Source of the DNA: Flavobacterium sp. SM15
GTDB taxonomy: Bacteria > Bacteroidota > Bacteroidia > Flavobacteriales > Flavobacteriaceae
Direction of reading: 5' to 3'
DNA length: 64,000 nucleotides
Assembly: GCF_022012335.1 (NCBI RefSeq)
Contig: NZ_JAKLTO010000008.1
Span: 1 to 64,000 of the forward strand
The notes beneath the pieces are model-generated. The model searched no databases. It was not told the origin of the DNA and was given only the letters and a program-made list of their open reading frames with translations. A program made the translations under genes and the position numbers. Positions 9,124-19,886 of this stretch are shown piece by piece. The stretch's first letter is position 1. Every line of letters starts with the position of its first letter.

Positions 9124-11097
9124 ATGATAAAAAAATTACTAATTTTTTGTGTTGTATTGATTTCCAATGCGACTTTTGCTCAGCTTGTAGTTAATGAATT
9201 AGATGCTGACACACCTTCTACGGACGTAAAGGAATTCATCGAGATTAAATCGGCAACACCAAATTTTCCACTTGACGGCTATGTAGTTGTTTTTTTTAAC
9301 GGAGGCAGTAGTGGAACTTCCAACATCAGTTATTTAGCGATTGATTTGGACGGTTTGGTTACTGATGGCAACGGTAACATCCTTTTAGGAAATGCACAGG
9401 TTTCTCCATCTCCTTCGTATCTTATCAATTCGGCAACCATTCAAAACGGACCCGATGCAGTTGCTATTTATTTAGGAAACGCAGACGAATTTCCAACCAA
9501 TACACCGGCTTCAACCACAAACCTGATTGACGCTTTGGTTTACAGTAATAACGCAACAACACAGGCAACTGCTTTGATGACAGCACTTAATGAAACTGTA
9601 AGTTATAATGAAGCAGTAAACGGAACGTCCAATGCTCCGTTGCAATCCATTCAAAGAAAAGCTGATGGTACCTATGAGGTAAAAACGCCAACACCAAGAG
9701 CCAACAATGATGGCAGCGGAATCATTTATAACGGGATATCCACTTCATTTTCGTTAACGCCTCCTTTTACAGAAGGGCAGAATCTTACAGTAACTTTTAC
9801 TACAGATACCACTGTAACTTCGGATTTAAACCTAACTTTTACTTTAAACAACGGAACATTTACAAATGCTGATTTTAGCGGCAATTTAAGTGTGACCATT
9901 CCAAGTGGCAGTAATACTGGTTCTACGGTAATTCAGTTATTGAATGATGGGATTAATGATGGAGACGAAGTTATGAAATTAGTTGTTGGAGCTGTGCCAT
10001 CAGAATTTATCTTATTAAACAACAATATTTCCAATAGAGTTAACGACATTAATTTTGTAGTTGCTTCTTGGGGAACACCGGTGAGTCCTACTTATACTCA
10101 AGTAACCAGTTCAGCACCTGTTGGATATTATAATTCATTGGAAGGTCTCTCTGGAGCGAATTTAAAACAGGCGATACAGAATATTATTGCAGATCCTGCA
10201 GTTGTTCGTGCCCATAATTACGGTGATATTTATGAGATTTTAAGAACTGCAGATCAAAACCCTGCAAACAACAACCAGGTTTGGTTAATGTATGTAGAGC
10301 AGGGAAGGTCTAAATTAGATCAACAGTATGATAACAGTATAATTGGAAAATGGAACCGTGAACACATTTACTGCCAGTCAAGAGGTGGTTTTGCCGATGG
10401 AACTTCATCAAATGCAGACGGAATTGATGTGTGGCTTCCAACCAGTGCAGATGATATTTTAGCCGGTCATGCCGATGCACATCATATTCGTGCCGAAGAC
10501 GGACAAGAGAACAGTTCCCGAAACGAAAGAAATTACGGTGTCGATTATAATGGGCCAACTGGAAATTCAGGAAGTTGGCATGGTGATGTAGCCCGAGCGA
10601 TTTTTTATATGTGTGTGCGCTATAATGGGTTAAATGTTGTAGATGGTAATCCATCACAAAACCCCGATGGTTACATTGGAGATTTGACTACTCTATTGAA
10701 CTGGAACCATTCCGATCCTTCAGATGATTTTGAAATGAACCGAAACAATTACATTTATACTTGGCAGGTAAATCGTAACCCGTTTATTGACTATCCGGAT
10801 TTAGCCGATTATATTTGGGGATCTCGTATAGGTGAGGTTTGGCATGCGCCGCTAAGTACTAATGATGTTTCCGAGTTAAAAGTTTTAATGTACCCGAATC
10901 CAACTTCCGGCAGTATCACAATTAATGGTGTTGTAAATGACGGAGTTATTGAAATTTATAATGTTACCGGACAAAAAGTAAAAACAATTGCTTTTAATGG
11001 TCAGACTGCATTGAATTTAGGTTTAGAATCCGGATTGTATATGGTAAAAATAACTTCAGATAACAAATCAACTACCAGAAAGCTGATTATTCGATAA
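9124..11097 (+). CDS. Secreted endonuclease I family nuclease with T9SS sorting domain
   Basis: 657 residues from ATG 9124; the in-frame ATG at 9091 overlaps the promoter, and only this start puts the signal peptide (MIKKLLIFCVVLISNATFAQ) at the N terminus. Domains in order: a lamin-tail-like beta-sandwich (LVVNELDADTP to about residue 190), a Calx-beta-like segment (about 205-300), the endonuclease I domain with KWNREHIYCQS (the His-bearing catalytic motif) and later WHGDVARAIFYM, then a type A T9SS domain with MYPNPTSG and the final TTRKLIIR. Expected role: extracellular DNA/RNA degradation for nutrient use. It is monocistronic, between its own promoter and a strong terminator. Confidence 0.9.
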   Translation: MIKKLLIFCVVLISNATFAQLVVNELDADTPSTDVKEFIEIKSATPNFPLDGYVVVFFNGGSSGTSNISYLAIDLDGLVTDGNGNILLGNAQVSPSPSYLINSATIQNGPDAVAIYLGNADEFPTNTPASTTNLIDALVYSNNATTQATALMTALNETVSYNEAVNGTSNAPLQSIQRKADGTYEVKTPTPRANNDGSGIIYNGISTSFSLTPPFTEGQNLTVTFTTDTTVTSDLNLTFTLNNGTFTNADFSGNLSVTIPSGSNTGSTVIQLLNDGINDGDEVMKLVVGAVPSEFILLNNNISNRVNDINFVVASWGTPVSPTYTQVTSSAPVGYYNSLEGLSGANLKQAIQNIIADPAVVRAHNYGDIYEILRTADQNPANNNQVWLMYVEQGRSKLDQQYDNSIIGKWNREHIYCQSRGGFADGTSSNADGIDVWLPTSADDILAGHADAHHIRAEDGQENSSRNERNYGVDYNGPTGNSGSWHGDVARAIFYMCVRYNGLNVVDGNPSQNPDGYIGDLTTLLNWNHSDPSDDFEMNRNNYIYTWQVNRNPFIDYPDLADYIWGSRIGEVWHAPLSTNDVSELKVLMYPNPTSGSITINGVVNDGVIEIYNVTGQKVKTIAFNGQTALNLGLESGLYMVKITSDNKSTTRKLIIR

Positions 11098-11120
11098 CTA
11101 TTAATTAAGAAGTATAAAAA

Positions 11121-11150
11121 AAAGCTTCCGAACTGCGGAAGCTTTTTTTA
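11121..11150. terminator. Bidirectional terminator between convergent genes
   Basis: A 10-bp perfect stem (AAAGCTTCCG / CGGAAGCTTT) with a 5-base loop, A run on the left and T run on the right, so it can serve both the endonuclease and the convergent LOG gene. Confidence 0.9.
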
Positions 11151-11162
11151 TTTATTTTATTC

Positions 11163-11885
11163 TTAGAAGTTAGGGCTAAGATTGTATTTTTTGTAGAAAT
11201 TATCTAATACTTCGAGTACTTCGTCTTCGGTATCTACAACCTTAATTAGGTTTAGATCTTCTGGGTTTGCATTTTTCTCCTGATCAATCATTACGGTTTT
11301 TACCCAATCTAATAATCCGCTCCAGAATTCTCTTCCTACCAATATAATCGGGAATTTTCCAATTTTCTTAGTTTGGATTAGGGTAACCGCTTCAAATAAT
11401 TCATCTAAAGTTCCAAAACCACCGGGCATTACTACAAATCCCTGAGAGTATTTTACGAACATTACTTTGCGAACAAAGAAGTAATCAAAGTTTAGGTTCT
11501 TGTCTTTGTCAATATAAGGATTGTAATGTTGTTCAAAAGGTAATTCGATGTTTAAACCCACCGATGTTCCATTGCCTAAATGCGCTCCTTTGTTACCGGC
11601 TTCCATGATCCCGGGACCTCCTCCGGTAATTACACCATAACCAGCTTGAGAGATTTTAAAAGCAATCTTTTCAGCTAATAAATAATATTTGTTGTCCGGT
11701 TTGGTACGGGCTGATCCGAAAATCGAAACACAAGGTCCAATTCTTCCCATAGTTTCATAACCGTTTACAAACTCAGACATGATTTTAAAAATCGCCCAAG
11801 AGTCGTTGGCACGTATTTCATTCCAGGTTTTCTGTTTGAACTTGTCCTGGATCCTTAAATCGTCATTTTCAAATTCTTCTTTCAT
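11163..11885 (-). CDS. LOG-family Rossmann protein (TIGR00730; nucleotide phosphoribohydrolase type)
   Basis: 240 residues. Signatures are GGGPGIMEAGNKGAH (about 88-102) and PGGFGTLDE (154-162), the PGGxGTxxE catalytic motif of LOG proteins. Characterised members split cytokinin-type nucleoside monophosphates at the N-glycosidic bond; older databases call the family lysine decarboxylase, which is wrong. The bacterial role is probably nucleotide salvage or housekeeping. It follows uvrA on the same strand with a 31-base gap and is probably co-transcribed with it. Confidence 0.9.
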   Translation of the reverse strand: MKEEFENDDLRIQDKFKQKTWNEIRANDSWAIFKIMSEFVNGYETMGRIGPCVSIFGSARTKPDNKYYLLAEKIAFKISQAGYGVITGGGPGIMEAGNKGAHLGNGTSVGLNIELPFEQHYNPYIDKDKNLNFDYFFVRKVMFVKYSQGFVVMPGGFGTLDELFEAVTLIQTKKIGKFPIILVGREFWSGLLDWVKTVMIDQEKNANPEDLNLIKVVDTEDEVLEVLDNFYKKYNLSPNF

Positions 11886-11916
11886 TCTTTCGTTTCGTTA
11901 AAAATTAAATAGCCTG

Positions 11917-14748
11917 CTAATGTAATTCTTTTTTCAAAAATTGAGCAGTGTAGCTTTTCTTATTTTTGATGATTTCTTCCGGAGTTCCTTTGGCTATTAG
12001 TTCACCACCGCCTTTTCCGCCTTCATAACCAATATCGATGATGTAATCCGCAAGTTTGATTACATCAAGATTGTGTTCGATAATTAAAACGGTATTTCCT
12101 TTGTCTACCAATTTGTTAATGACCTCCATCAGTACTCGGATATCTTCAAAGTGAAGTCCGGTAGTCGGTTCGTCTAAAATATAAAAAGTGTTTCCCGTGT
12201 CTTTTTTCGATAATTCTGTAGCCAGTTTTATACGTTGAGCTTCTCCACCGGAAAGGGTTGTACTTTGCTGTCCTAATGTGATATAACCCAATCCTACATC
12301 CTGAATTGTTTTTACTTTTCTGTAAATTTTCGGAATGTTCTCAAAGAAATCAACCGCTTCGTCCACCGTCATTTCCAATACATCCGAAATTGATTTTCCT
12401 TTATAACGGATTTCAAGCGTTTCACGATTAAAGCGTTTGCCTTGACACGTTTCACATTCCACATAAACATCCGGTAAGAAACTCATTTCGATGGTTCTAA
12501 CTCCTGATCCTTCACAAGTTTCACAACGTCCTCCGGAAACATTAAAGCTAAAACGCCCTGGTTTGTAACCACGAATTTGTGCTTCCGGCGTTTGGGTAAA
12601 CAGAGTTCGGATTTCCGAAAACACATCCGTATAAGTTGCCGGATTTGAACGCGGTGTACGCCCGATAGGACTTTGGTCAATATCGATTACTTTATCAATA
12701 TGCTCCAAACCTTCAATTTTTTTGTAAGGTTGAGGCTTTTTAACCGCGTTGAAAAAATGTGTGTTTAGGATAGGGTAGAGCGTTTCGTTAATCAAGGTTG
12801 ATTTTCCGCTTCCTGAAACTCCGGTTACACAAATCAGTTTCCCTAGAGGAAATTCTACGGAAACATTTTTTAGGTTATTTCCGGTTGCTCCTGATAGTTT
12901 TACCAGATTTCCATTACCCTCACGACGTTTTTTCGGAACCGCGATTTCCATTTTTCCGTTAAGGTATTGTGCAGTGATGGTGTTTTCTTTCAGAAGTTCT
13001 TTCGGTGTTCCTTTGCTGATGATTTCGCCTCCGAAACGACCGGCTTTTGGTCCTATGTCGATAACGTAGTCAGCTCTCTCAATCATGTCTTTATCGTGTT
13101 CCACCACGATAACCGAGTTTCCGATATCACGCAACTGCTCCAAAGAATGAATCAGTTTTTCGTTGTCACGTTGGTGTAAACCGATACTTGGTTCGTCCAG
13201 AATATACAAAACGCCAACCAATTGCGAACCGATTTGTGTGGCCAAACGGATACGTTGCGCTTCACCACCGGAAAGCGATTTTGAACTTCGGTGTAAAGCC
13301 AGATAATTCAAACCAACATCGACTAAAAAGCTTAATCGGGCTTTGATTTCCTTAACCACTTCAACGGCAATAACTCTTTGTTTTTCAGTTAAATGATTGT
13401 CTAAGTTGCCGAACCATTCGCACAGTTCATCAATATCCATCGACGATAATTCACCAATATTCTTTTCATTGATTTTAAAGTACAGCGCTTCTTTTTTCAA
13501 ACGGGTTCCGTGACATTCCGGACATTCAATTTCGTCCATGAATTCCTTCGCCCATCGCTTTATTGAAGCCGAACCGCTTTCATCGTATTGGTTTTTGATG
13601 AAATTTGATATTCCTTCAAAATCGATTTTATAATCTTTAGTGATGCCCATAACTTTGGAAACCACCGAGAATTTTTCGTTACCGCCGTTTAAAATCATGT
13701 CCATCGCTTCAGCCGGAATGCTTTCTACAGGATCAGTCAGTTTAAAACCGAATTTTTCTCCTATAATTTCCAACTGTTTGAAAATCCACGAGCTTTTTTG
13801 TTCTCCAAGTGGTGCAAATCCACCTTGTTTAATAGAAAGTTTAGGATTCGGTATGATTTTATTCAGGTTGATTTCGTTTACAGTTCCCAATCCGTTGCAA
13901 TGTTCGCACGCACCTTTCGGTGAGTTGAACGAGAAATTATTAGGTTCTGGATTCGGATAGGAAATCCCTGTGGTAGGACACATTAAATTTCTACTGAAAT
14001 AGCGCACTTCCTGACTGTCTTGTTCGATAATCATCATGATACCGTCACCATGGTACATAGCTACTTTAATGCTTTCGGTAAGGCGTTTGTCTAAATCTTC
14101 GGTTTTCTCTATCGCCATTCGGTCGATTACGGTTTCGATGTCGTGGGTTTTGTAACGATCCACTTTCATACCGTATTCCAAATCACGGATTTCTCCATCA
14201 ACACGAACTTTCACAAAACCTTGCTTGGAAATTTGTTCAAACAATTCACGGTAGTGTCCTTTTCTGGAACGGATAATTGGTGCTAAAATGTTGATGCGTT
14301 TTCCGGAAAAATGTTCGAAAATCAACTCTTTGATCTGATCATCAGAATAGGAAACCATTTTTTCTCCGGTATTGTAACTGTACGCTTCTCCGGCTCTGGC
14401 GAATAATAAACGCAGGAAATCGTAAATTTCTGTAATGGTTCCAACCGTTGAACGTGGGCTTTTACTGGTTGTTTTTTGTTCAATAGCAATAACGGGAGAA
14501 AGTCCGTCGATTTTATCTACATCGGGACGCTCCAAACCACCTAAAAACTGACGAGCGTAAGCCGAAAAGGTTTCGATGTAACGACGTTGTCCTTCAGCAT
14601 AAATGGTATCGAAAGCCAAAGACGATTTTCCCGAACCTGAAAGCCCTGTAATCACTACAAGTTTCTCACGCGGGATGATAACGTCTATATTTTTAAGATT
14701 ATGAGCGCGGGCGCCTAAAACTTCAATAGTTTCTTCTGTATTCAACAT
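11917..14748 (-). CDS. uvrA: Excinuclease ABC subunit A
   Basis: 943 residues, standard length for the DNA-damage sensor of nucleotide excision repair. Two ABC ATPase modules: first Walker [13 protein letters not shown] (about 35-46) and signature [14 protein letters not shown]; second Walker [12 protein letters not shown] (about residue 640) and signature [14 protein letters not shown]. Zinc-finger cysteines are visible in [25 protein letters not shown] and CETCQGKRF. Both Walker B segments ([26 protein letters not shown]) are intact. It acts with UvrB and UvrC, which are not in the window. Its own promoter lies just upstream. Confidence 0.97.
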   Translation of the reverse strand: MLNTEETIEVLGARAHNLKNIDVIIPREKLVVITGLSGSGKSSLAFDTIYAEGQRRYIETFSAYARQFLGGLERPDVDKIDGLSPVIAIEQKTTSKSPRSTVGTITEIYDFLRLLFARAGEAYSYNTGEKMVSYSDDQIKELIFEHFSGKRINILAPIIRSRKGHYRELFEQISKQGFVKVRVDGEIRDLEYGMKVDRYKTHDIETVIDRMAIEKTEDLDKRLTESIKVAMYHGDGIMMIIEQDSQEVRYFSRNLMCPTTGISYPNPEPNNFSFNSPKGACEHCNGLGTVNEINLNKIIPNPKLSIKQGGFAPLGEQKSSWIFKQLEIIGEKFGFKLTDPVESIPAEAMDMILNGGNEKFSVVSKVMGITKDYKIDFEGISNFIKNQYDESGSASIKRWAKEFMDEIECPECHGTRLKKEALYFKINEKNIGELSSMDIDELCEWFGNLDNHLTEKQRVIAVEVVKEIKARLSFLVDVGLNYLALHRSSKSLSGGEAQRIRLATQIGSQLVGVLYILDEPSIGLHQRDNEKLIHSLEQLRDIGNSVIVVEHDKDMIERADYVIDIGPKAGRFGGEIISKGTPKELLKENTITAQYLNGKMEIAVPKKRREGNGNLVKLSGATGNNLKNVSVEFPLGKLICVTGVSGSGKSTLINETLYPILNTHFFNAVKKPQPYKKIEGLEHIDKVIDIDQSPIGRTPRSNPATYTDVFSEIRTLFTQTPEAQIRGYKPGRFSFNVSGGRCETCEGSGVRTIEMSFLPDVYVECETCQGKRFNRETLEIRYKGKSISDVLEMTVDEAVDFFENIPKIYRKVKTIQDVGLGYITLGQQSTTLSGGEAQRIKLATELSKKDTGNTFYILDEPTTGLHFEDIRVLMEVINKLVDKGNTVLIIEHNLDVIKLADYIIDIGYEGGKGGGELIAKGTPEEIIKNKKSYTAQFLKKELH

Positions 14749-14775
14749 AAATCAGTTGTGTAGTTGTGCAAAACG

Positions 14776-14783
14776 CAAAGGTA
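14776..14783 (-). promoter_or_regulatory. -7 promoter element of uvrA
   Basis: Minus strand TACCTTTG, a full TAnnTTTG match, 27 bases upstream of the uvrA ATG. A clear -33 TTG at the usual distance is not visible. The remaining gap to 14911 is AT-rich without other signals. Confidence 0.5.
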
Positions 14784-14911
14784 CAGTTTTGTAGCGAAAT
14801 TTCAGAATAGATTACAAAAGGTTTTGGATGGTAAAATCGACTTAATTATTTTGACTTTAATCTTTTTTTGAACTTAAAATGTTATGAAGTACCAATTTAC
14901 TAACTTGATAG

Positions 14912-16594
14912 TTACTTCTGGATTAATTTCACAGCTTCTTCTAAATACAAATCAGGATTGTAATTTGCTGCTGATTCGTTAATAGGATAATCAATATTTA
15001 AACCATTGCGCTGTACACTTTTATCGTTTGGATAGAAAGCGCCCATCCCGGTAAAATCTATAGTTGTTTTATCGATTAAAGTAATTTGATTTCGGTTCAT
15101 AACAGCTCCAAAAGTTTGTTCTCCAAGGGTGATGCAATTTGGAGCTTGTTGGATTGCCATACCAATAAACTCGGCATTACTACTGGTTGTGCGGTCTACT
15201 AGTAAAACGATTTTTCCTTTGTAATAATCTTTGTTCTTACTACCACAAGCAAATGGGTTTTTGATGATTTTTAATGGTGCTTCAATATCATATTCTGCAT
15301 AAGAAGGTGTAAAAGGGCCTAATGTTTTTATAAAAACCTTTTTATCGGGATATAGATGTTCAGCGATTTCTTCTGTGGAAATATTTCTGGGGTAATTTCG
15401 TAAATCAATAATGATAGCTTTTGTTTTATCGAATTCTTTGAATGCTTTTTTGAGTCCGGATTTATCAATTAACTTTAAATTCAAATATCCAATATCTTCT
15501 TTTATTTTAAACCAGTTCTCACTTAAGGGCTTATTCATTGAAACTAGTAAATCTTCTGGATATCGGACTGATTTGTAAAGTTTTATGGTTTTTGTTGTTT
15601 TGCTTCCGTTGTTTTTTTTAATACCGATTTGAATGGAATCTTTATCATTTGCCAAAAGGAAAAAACGTTCTATTCTTGATTTTAAATAATTCTGATTTGA
15701 CACGCTGATTGCTTGTGAAAACTTATCTACGTAGTAATTTTTTAGTGGCTTTTCTTCTACAGTATAAACCACATCTCCTAAAGAAATGCCATCCTTTTTT
15801 GCAAAATCAGTATTAAAAATTGATGTGATAACCAATGAATCGTTAATGATTCTACCTCCAAAATAGGCATAATTAATTAACTTTTTATTTAAAAGATGGC
15901 TAGAGTCGTAATTTGAATGGGAGTCATTCAGCTTACTAAAAAGTTGCTCTTTTGCCGATTCAAATTTAATTGTGCTTTCCTGATTGAATACTGGAATCAT
16001 TTCGGTCAAAACTTCTCTCCAGGGCTGATCGGTTAAATAAATGTTCACATTCCAGTAGCGCATGGTGTTCCAAAACGAACTTAAAAATAAAAATCGATGT
16101 GCTTTTTGAGCTGGGTCAAACCTATCGTATCCTTTTTCATTTTTGAAATTTACCATTTTATTCAAGGAATTTATTGAAGCATAATAGTCGCCAATTGCCC
16201 TATTGCTTTTTATTCGATTAAGTTCCTGAATGAGTTCTTGGTTGAAGCCTGAGTTTTCGATCCAACTAAAATCAGCATTTTTAGTAAATATTTTACTGTT
16301 GTTTAGTAGGTTAGGTTCATTTTTGAATTTAGATTTTCCTAAATCAAATTTTCTTACCCAATTTAGAAATTCTGTATTCAGAGCTTCTGTTGTTTGGATG
16401 GGACTAATTTTATCAAATTCATTAATAAACTCCTGATTAAAATCGAAAATACCTTTACTTACTTCCGGATGTTGGTATTTCAATAGTCCCCAAATATGAA
16501 TCAGGCTCTCGGTTTTACTATTCTCCGTTACTTTACTTTGTGAAAATGATAATTGAAATAAGGTAAAAGAAAATATAATTAAGAGCTGTCTCAT
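14912..16594 (-). CDS. S41-family (C-terminal processing type) serine peptidase, secreted
   Basis: 560 residues with a Sec signal peptide (residues 1-19, ending SFSQ). The C-terminal half carries the S41 fold: IIIDLRNYPRN, IVLLVDRTTSSNAEFIGMAI with the presumed nucleophile Ser near residue 472, and CITLGEQTFGAVMN. A PDZ-like segment (GISLGDVVYTVEEKPL) lies before it, and the N-terminal ~200 residues are helical. Likely a periplasmic or outer-membrane-associated protease. It sits 34 bases downstream of the ClC gene on the same strand; no functional link is evident. Substrate unknown. Confidence 0.85.
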   Translation of the reverse strand: MRQLLIIFSFTLFQLSFSQSKVTENSKTESLIHIWGLLKYQHPEVSKGIFDFNQEFINEFDKISPIQTTEALNTEFLNWVRKFDLGKSKFKNEPNLLNNSKIFTKNADFSWIENSGFNQELIQELNRIKSNRAIGDYYASINSLNKMVNFKNEKGYDRFDPAQKAHRFLFLSSFWNTMRYWNVNIYLTDQPWREVLTEMIPVFNQESTIKFESAKEQLFSKLNDSHSNYDSSHLLNKKLINYAYFGGRIINDSLVITSIFNTDFAKKDGISLGDVVYTVEEKPLKNYYVDKFSQAISVSNQNYLKSRIERFFLLANDKDSIQIGIKKNNGSKTTKTIKLYKSVRYPEDLLVSMNKPLSENWFKIKEDIGYLNLKLIDKSGLKKAFKEFDKTKAIIIDLRNYPRNISTEEIAEHLYPDKKVFIKTLGPFTPSYAEYDIEAPLKIIKNPFACGSKNKDYYKGKIVLLVDRTTSSNAEFIGMAIQQAPNCITLGEQTFGAVMNRNQITLIDKTTIDFTGMGAFYPNDKSVQRNGLNIDYPINESAANYNPDLYLEEAVKLIQK

Positions 16595-16628
16595 TATAGT
16601 GTTTGGTTTTGTTGATGTTTGAAATTTA

Positions 16629-18449
16629 CTATTCTATACGAAGTGATTTCAGTTTTTCACGATAAGTGGTAAGAATATCTGCTTTTTCAATGTACCCCAA
16701 GCATTTATTGTCTTTTAAAACAAATAGGATTTCGTAACGGCTAGTTTCAAATTTTCCCATAACGGTTTCCATAATTTCATCGTAGTAAATTGTGGTTTTG
16801 GGCTGTTCGATAACATCATGTAAAGGCGTGTACTTTATCTGAAATTGGTTAAAAATAATAGGGCGAATAGTGTCGAAGTTGATAATCCCTTCAAATTCAC
16901 CCTTTTCGTTGGTTACAGGAAAAATCGTTTGTTTGGTTTGTGAAAGGATGGCAGGAACGTCTTCCAGTTTTGCAGTATTCGGAATAGCTGTAAAATCTGT
17001 TTTGATGTGTTTTGAAAGTTCAATAGAAGACAGTATGTTTTTGTCTTTATCGTCTGTAAAAACAGTTCCGGTATCGGCTAAACTTTTAATGTCCATAGAA
17101 TGTCCTTCCATTTTTTTGGAAATAGCGAAGCTAATGGAAGAGACGATCATTAACGGAACAAAAAGTCCATAACCACCCGTGATTTCTGCAATAAGGAAGA
17201 TAGCAGTTAAAGGCGCGTGAAACAATCCGCTAAGTAAACCCGCCATTCCAACTACTGAAAAATTGCTTACCGGAAGGTTTTTATCAATTCCTGTTAATTG
17301 AAAAAATTTAGCAACAAAAAAACCAAGATAGGATCCCACAAAAAGAGAAGGGGCAAAATTACCTCCATTACCACCACTACCTAAGGTTAATCCTGTCGCG
17401 ATAGATTTAATCATCATGGTCATGCCGATGAAAGCAAGAAGTATCCACTGGTTTGATTTATGCTTTTCCAAAAAGGTATTTTCAAGTAAAATGCCCGGAT
17501 CAGAAGAGGATAGTGCTTTAATACTTTCATAACCTTCTCCGAAAAGCGTCGGAAAAAAGAAAATTAAGACCGCTAAGATAAAGGCTCCGAATAATGCTTT
17601 TTTATAAGTGGAAGATTTGATTCCGCTAAAAAAATGCTCCACTTTTCGGAAGTTTCTGGCATGATATACAGAAACCAATCCGGCTAAAATTCCTAGAATG
17701 ATGTAATAAGGAATGTTGTGATAGTCAAAGGTTAGCTGGTTTTTGAACGTCAGTAAAATGTCTTCCTTCAAAATTACTGTTGAAACTAAAGCTCCGGTTG
17801 CTGCGGAAATCATGATTGGAATAAAAGCGGTTACACTCATGTCTGCCAAAATCACTTCGATGGCAAATAAAACTCCTGCAATGGGAGCGCTAAAAGCTGC
17901 ACCAATTCCGGCGGCAACTCCGCAGGCTAATAATAAGGTCCGGTCCTTATAATTTAAACGGTATTTCTGCGCAAAATTAGAACCGAAAGCTGCTCCGGTT
18001 ATAGTAATCGGAGACTCTAATCCCGCAGATCCGCCCATACCAACCGTTAAGGAGCTGGTGATTATTTGCGCATACATCTGCTTTTTAGGCATTACTCCTG
18101 ATTTGTTAGCCACAGCAATCATGATTTGCGAGGTACCTTTTTCGATGCTTCCGTCTAAGAACTTTTTTACCACCCAAACGGTGAGTAAAATTCCAATTAT
18201 GGGTAGTAAACTGTTGGAATAGGGCAAATGAAAAATATGGTCAATGTAATTTGCAAAACGGAACACCCAATGCGCAAAAGTTTTTAAAACAATTACAGCT
18301 AGTGCCGAAGAAATCCCAACCAAAACACAGGAAACATACAAAAACTGACGATTGCTCAAAACCGATTTCAGCATGAATAAAAACGCTTCAAAACGCTTTA
18401 ACTGGCTGCGAATTAGTAAAGTGAAAAATGAAGCTTTTTGATTAGGCAT
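16629..18449 (-). CDS. ClC-type chloride channel/transporter with CBS domain pair
   Basis: 606 residues. Multiple membrane helices with ClC selectivity motifs: GGSAGLESPI (equivalent of GxxGxEGP, with the gating Glu kept) and GSGGNGGNFAPSLF (equivalent of GxFxP). A cytoplasmic CBS pair follows from about residue 470 (KLEDVPAILSQTKQTIFPVTNEKGEFEGII and RYEILFVLKDNKCLGYIEKADIL). The gating Glu suggests a Cl-/H+ exchanger rather than a channel, an inference from family knowledge. CBS domains in such proteins bind adenine nucleotides. Confidence 0.92.
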   Translation of the reverse strand: MPNQKASFFTLLIRSQLKRFEAFLFMLKSVLSNRQFLYVSCVLVGISSALAVIVLKTFAHWVFRFANYIDHIFHLPYSNSLLPIIGILLTVWVVKKFLDGSIEKGTSQIMIAVANKSGVMPKKQMYAQIITSSLTVGMGGSAGLESPITITGAAFGSNFAQKYRLNYKDRTLLLACGVAAGIGAAFSAPIAGVLFAIEVILADMSVTAFIPIMISAATGALVSTVILKEDILLTFKNQLTFDYHNIPYYIILGILAGLVSVYHARNFRKVEHFFSGIKSSTYKKALFGAFILAVLIFFFPTLFGEGYESIKALSSSDPGILLENTFLEKHKSNQWILLAFIGMTMMIKSIATGLTLGSGGNGGNFAPSLFVGSYLGFFVAKFFQLTGIDKNLPVSNFSVVGMAGLLSGLFHAPLTAIFLIAEITGGYGLFVPLMIVSSISFAISKKMEGHSMDIKSLADTGTVFTDDKDKNILSSIELSKHIKTDFTAIPNTAKLEDVPAILSQTKQTIFPVTNEKGEFEGIINFDTIRPIIFNQFQIKYTPLHDVIEQPKTTIYYDEIMETVMGKFETSRYEILFVLKDNKCLGYIEKADILTTYREKLKSLRIE

Positions 18450-18517
18450 TTTTTGTATTCTGATTGGATTAAAACGCTAAAATACGGCTTTTTTATCGGA
18501 ACAGCCTTTTAATGAAA

Positions 18518-19183
18518 TCATAAATTTCGTAGGGCTTCGCGTTTGCTTAAGGGTTTTAAGTCAGTTGTTGTAACAAAATCCGTAACGCCTTTTGGGTTAA
18601 AACGACTGTAATCTCGAAGCGCCCATCCTATGGCTTTCTGAATGAAAAACTCTTTTGAATCTTTATGTTTTTCGCATAAAGAAAACAATAATTCTGAATC
18701 AGTTTTTGTTTTGTAATCCAGTTGGAACAAAATAGAAGAACGGTTCAGCCATATATTGTCTGAATTAGAAAATCGGTTGATAACGTTATGAATTTCATTA
18801 GGAAACTGAGCCAGATAATTTCCAAGCAGGTATTTGGCAATTGTATCCACACTGTCCCACCAGGAATGAGTAACAATTAGTTTTTCAATGAGTTTACTAT
18901 CTTCCTTTTGATTTTTCTTTTTGAGTTCTTTCATCAGGATTTCAATGGCGCAATAATGAAATTCACGTTCTTTTTTATTGTATAGTTCCAATGCGATTGC
19001 TCGGGTATTTTGTTTTATTTCTTCTTTGTGAAGGTTCCAGATTTCTTTAAATAATGTTCTTCGTGGTGTGGTTTTGATTCCTAAAAAGGGGAAATTATTT
19101 TTCATATAAGCTTCCATAGGAGCGGCCAATTCCGCTGATGCATTCTCATGGAAAACTCGTTCAAGTTCTGAGATGAAATTCAT
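18518..19183 (-). CDS. DNA alkylation repair protein (AlkD-like HEAT-repeat glycosylase)
   Basis: 221 residues of HEAT-like helical repeats. Recognised by the LGIKTTPRRTLFKEIW segment and the SWWDSVDTIAKYLLGNYL stretch, where the Trp-Asp pair corresponds to catalytic AlkD residues, and by the WALRDYSR segment near the end. AlkD excises positively charged N3/N7-alkylpurines without base flipping. The start codon overlaps the stop of the preceding acpH-like gene by one base (TAATG), so the two are translationally coupled. Confidence 0.88.
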   Translation of the reverse strand: MNFISELERVFHENASAELAAPMEAYMKNNFPFLGIKTTPRRTLFKEIWNLHKEEIKQNTRAIALELYNKKEREFHYCAIEILMKELKKKNQKEDSKLIEKLIVTHSWWDSVDTIAKYLLGNYLAQFPNEIHNVINRFSNSDNIWLNRSSILFQLDYKTKTDSELLFSLCEKHKDSKEFFIQKAIGWALRDYSRFNPKGVTDFVTTTDLKPLSKREALRNL

Positions 19184-19767
19184 TATAAAATAGCAAGTTT
19201 TTGTTGTGCATGCGCTCGTAATTCTTCAAAAAAAGTGGTGAATTCCTGTTCAAATTCGGTGTAGTATTCGTTTAATTCCTGAACAGCATTTTGCATGTTA
19301 GAACGGTTTTTGGTACGGTGATCCATCTGAAATAAAATTTTACCGATTCCTTCAACACTTCCGTAAGAAACCAGCCAGTTTCGACCAATCATATAGGGCA
19401 TCATACCCTGTGTTTTTGGAGTAAGCCAATCGTAATTTTCTCTAAGTGAATTATAAAACCGTTCTGTGTAATCTTCTAATTTTTCTTTTGAATAATTTGC
19501 CCAGTTTTTAGCCAGAAAATGATCGTAAAAAATATCCATAATCACTCCGGAATAATGGCCGTATTTTTCATGTAATCGATGTTTACTTTGACGAAAAACC
19601 GGATGCGCATCGGTAAAAGTGTCAATTGCCCGATGAAGTAAAACGCCTTTTTGAACTTCCAGCGGAAATTGCTCATAATCATGCCCGCGAATACCGTCCG
19701 CCATAAAATTCCCGATTTTAATTAAATCGTTTTCTCCGGAAAGATAGATGTGTGCTAAAAAGTTCAT
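19183..19767 (-). CDS. acpH: Acyl carrier protein phosphodiesterase (DUF479 family)
   Basis: 194 residues. Family hallmarks: MNFLAHIYLSG at the start, GNFMADGIRG (22-31), HRAIDTFTDAHPVFRQSKHRL, and IMDIFYDHFLAKNW with the HD-type Asp/His metal ligands. Family members hydrolyse the 4'-phosphopantetheine arm from holo-ACP. First gene of a two-gene coupled unit with the alkylation repair gene; divergent from glmM, so the 119-base gap must hold both promoters. Confidence 0.85.
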   Translation of the reverse strand: MNFLAHIYLSGENDLIKIGNFMADGIRGHDYEQFPLEVQKGVLLHRAIDTFTDAHPVFRQSKHRLHEKYGHYSGVIMDIFYDHFLAKNWANYSKEKLEDYTERFYNSLRENYDWLTPKTQGMMPYMIGRNWLVSYGSVEGIGKILFQMDHRTKNRSNMQNAVQELNEYYTEFEQEFTTFFEELRAHAQQKLAIL

Positions 19768-19836
19768 CAGACTAATTTAATCATTTTTAATGACGAATTT
19801 TAAATTTTAAATGATTTTCTCAAAACCACAATTCGT

Positions 19837-19844
19837 TATATTTG
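19837..19844 (+). promoter_or_regulatory. -7 promoter element of glmM
   Basis: TATATTTG, a perfect TAnnTTTG, with a 42-base stretch to the glmM ATG. It lies in the divergent gap with acpH. Confidence 0.6.
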
Positions 19845-19886
19845 TCTCTTCATTTATAATTAACCGAATTTAGAATAACTTCTTAT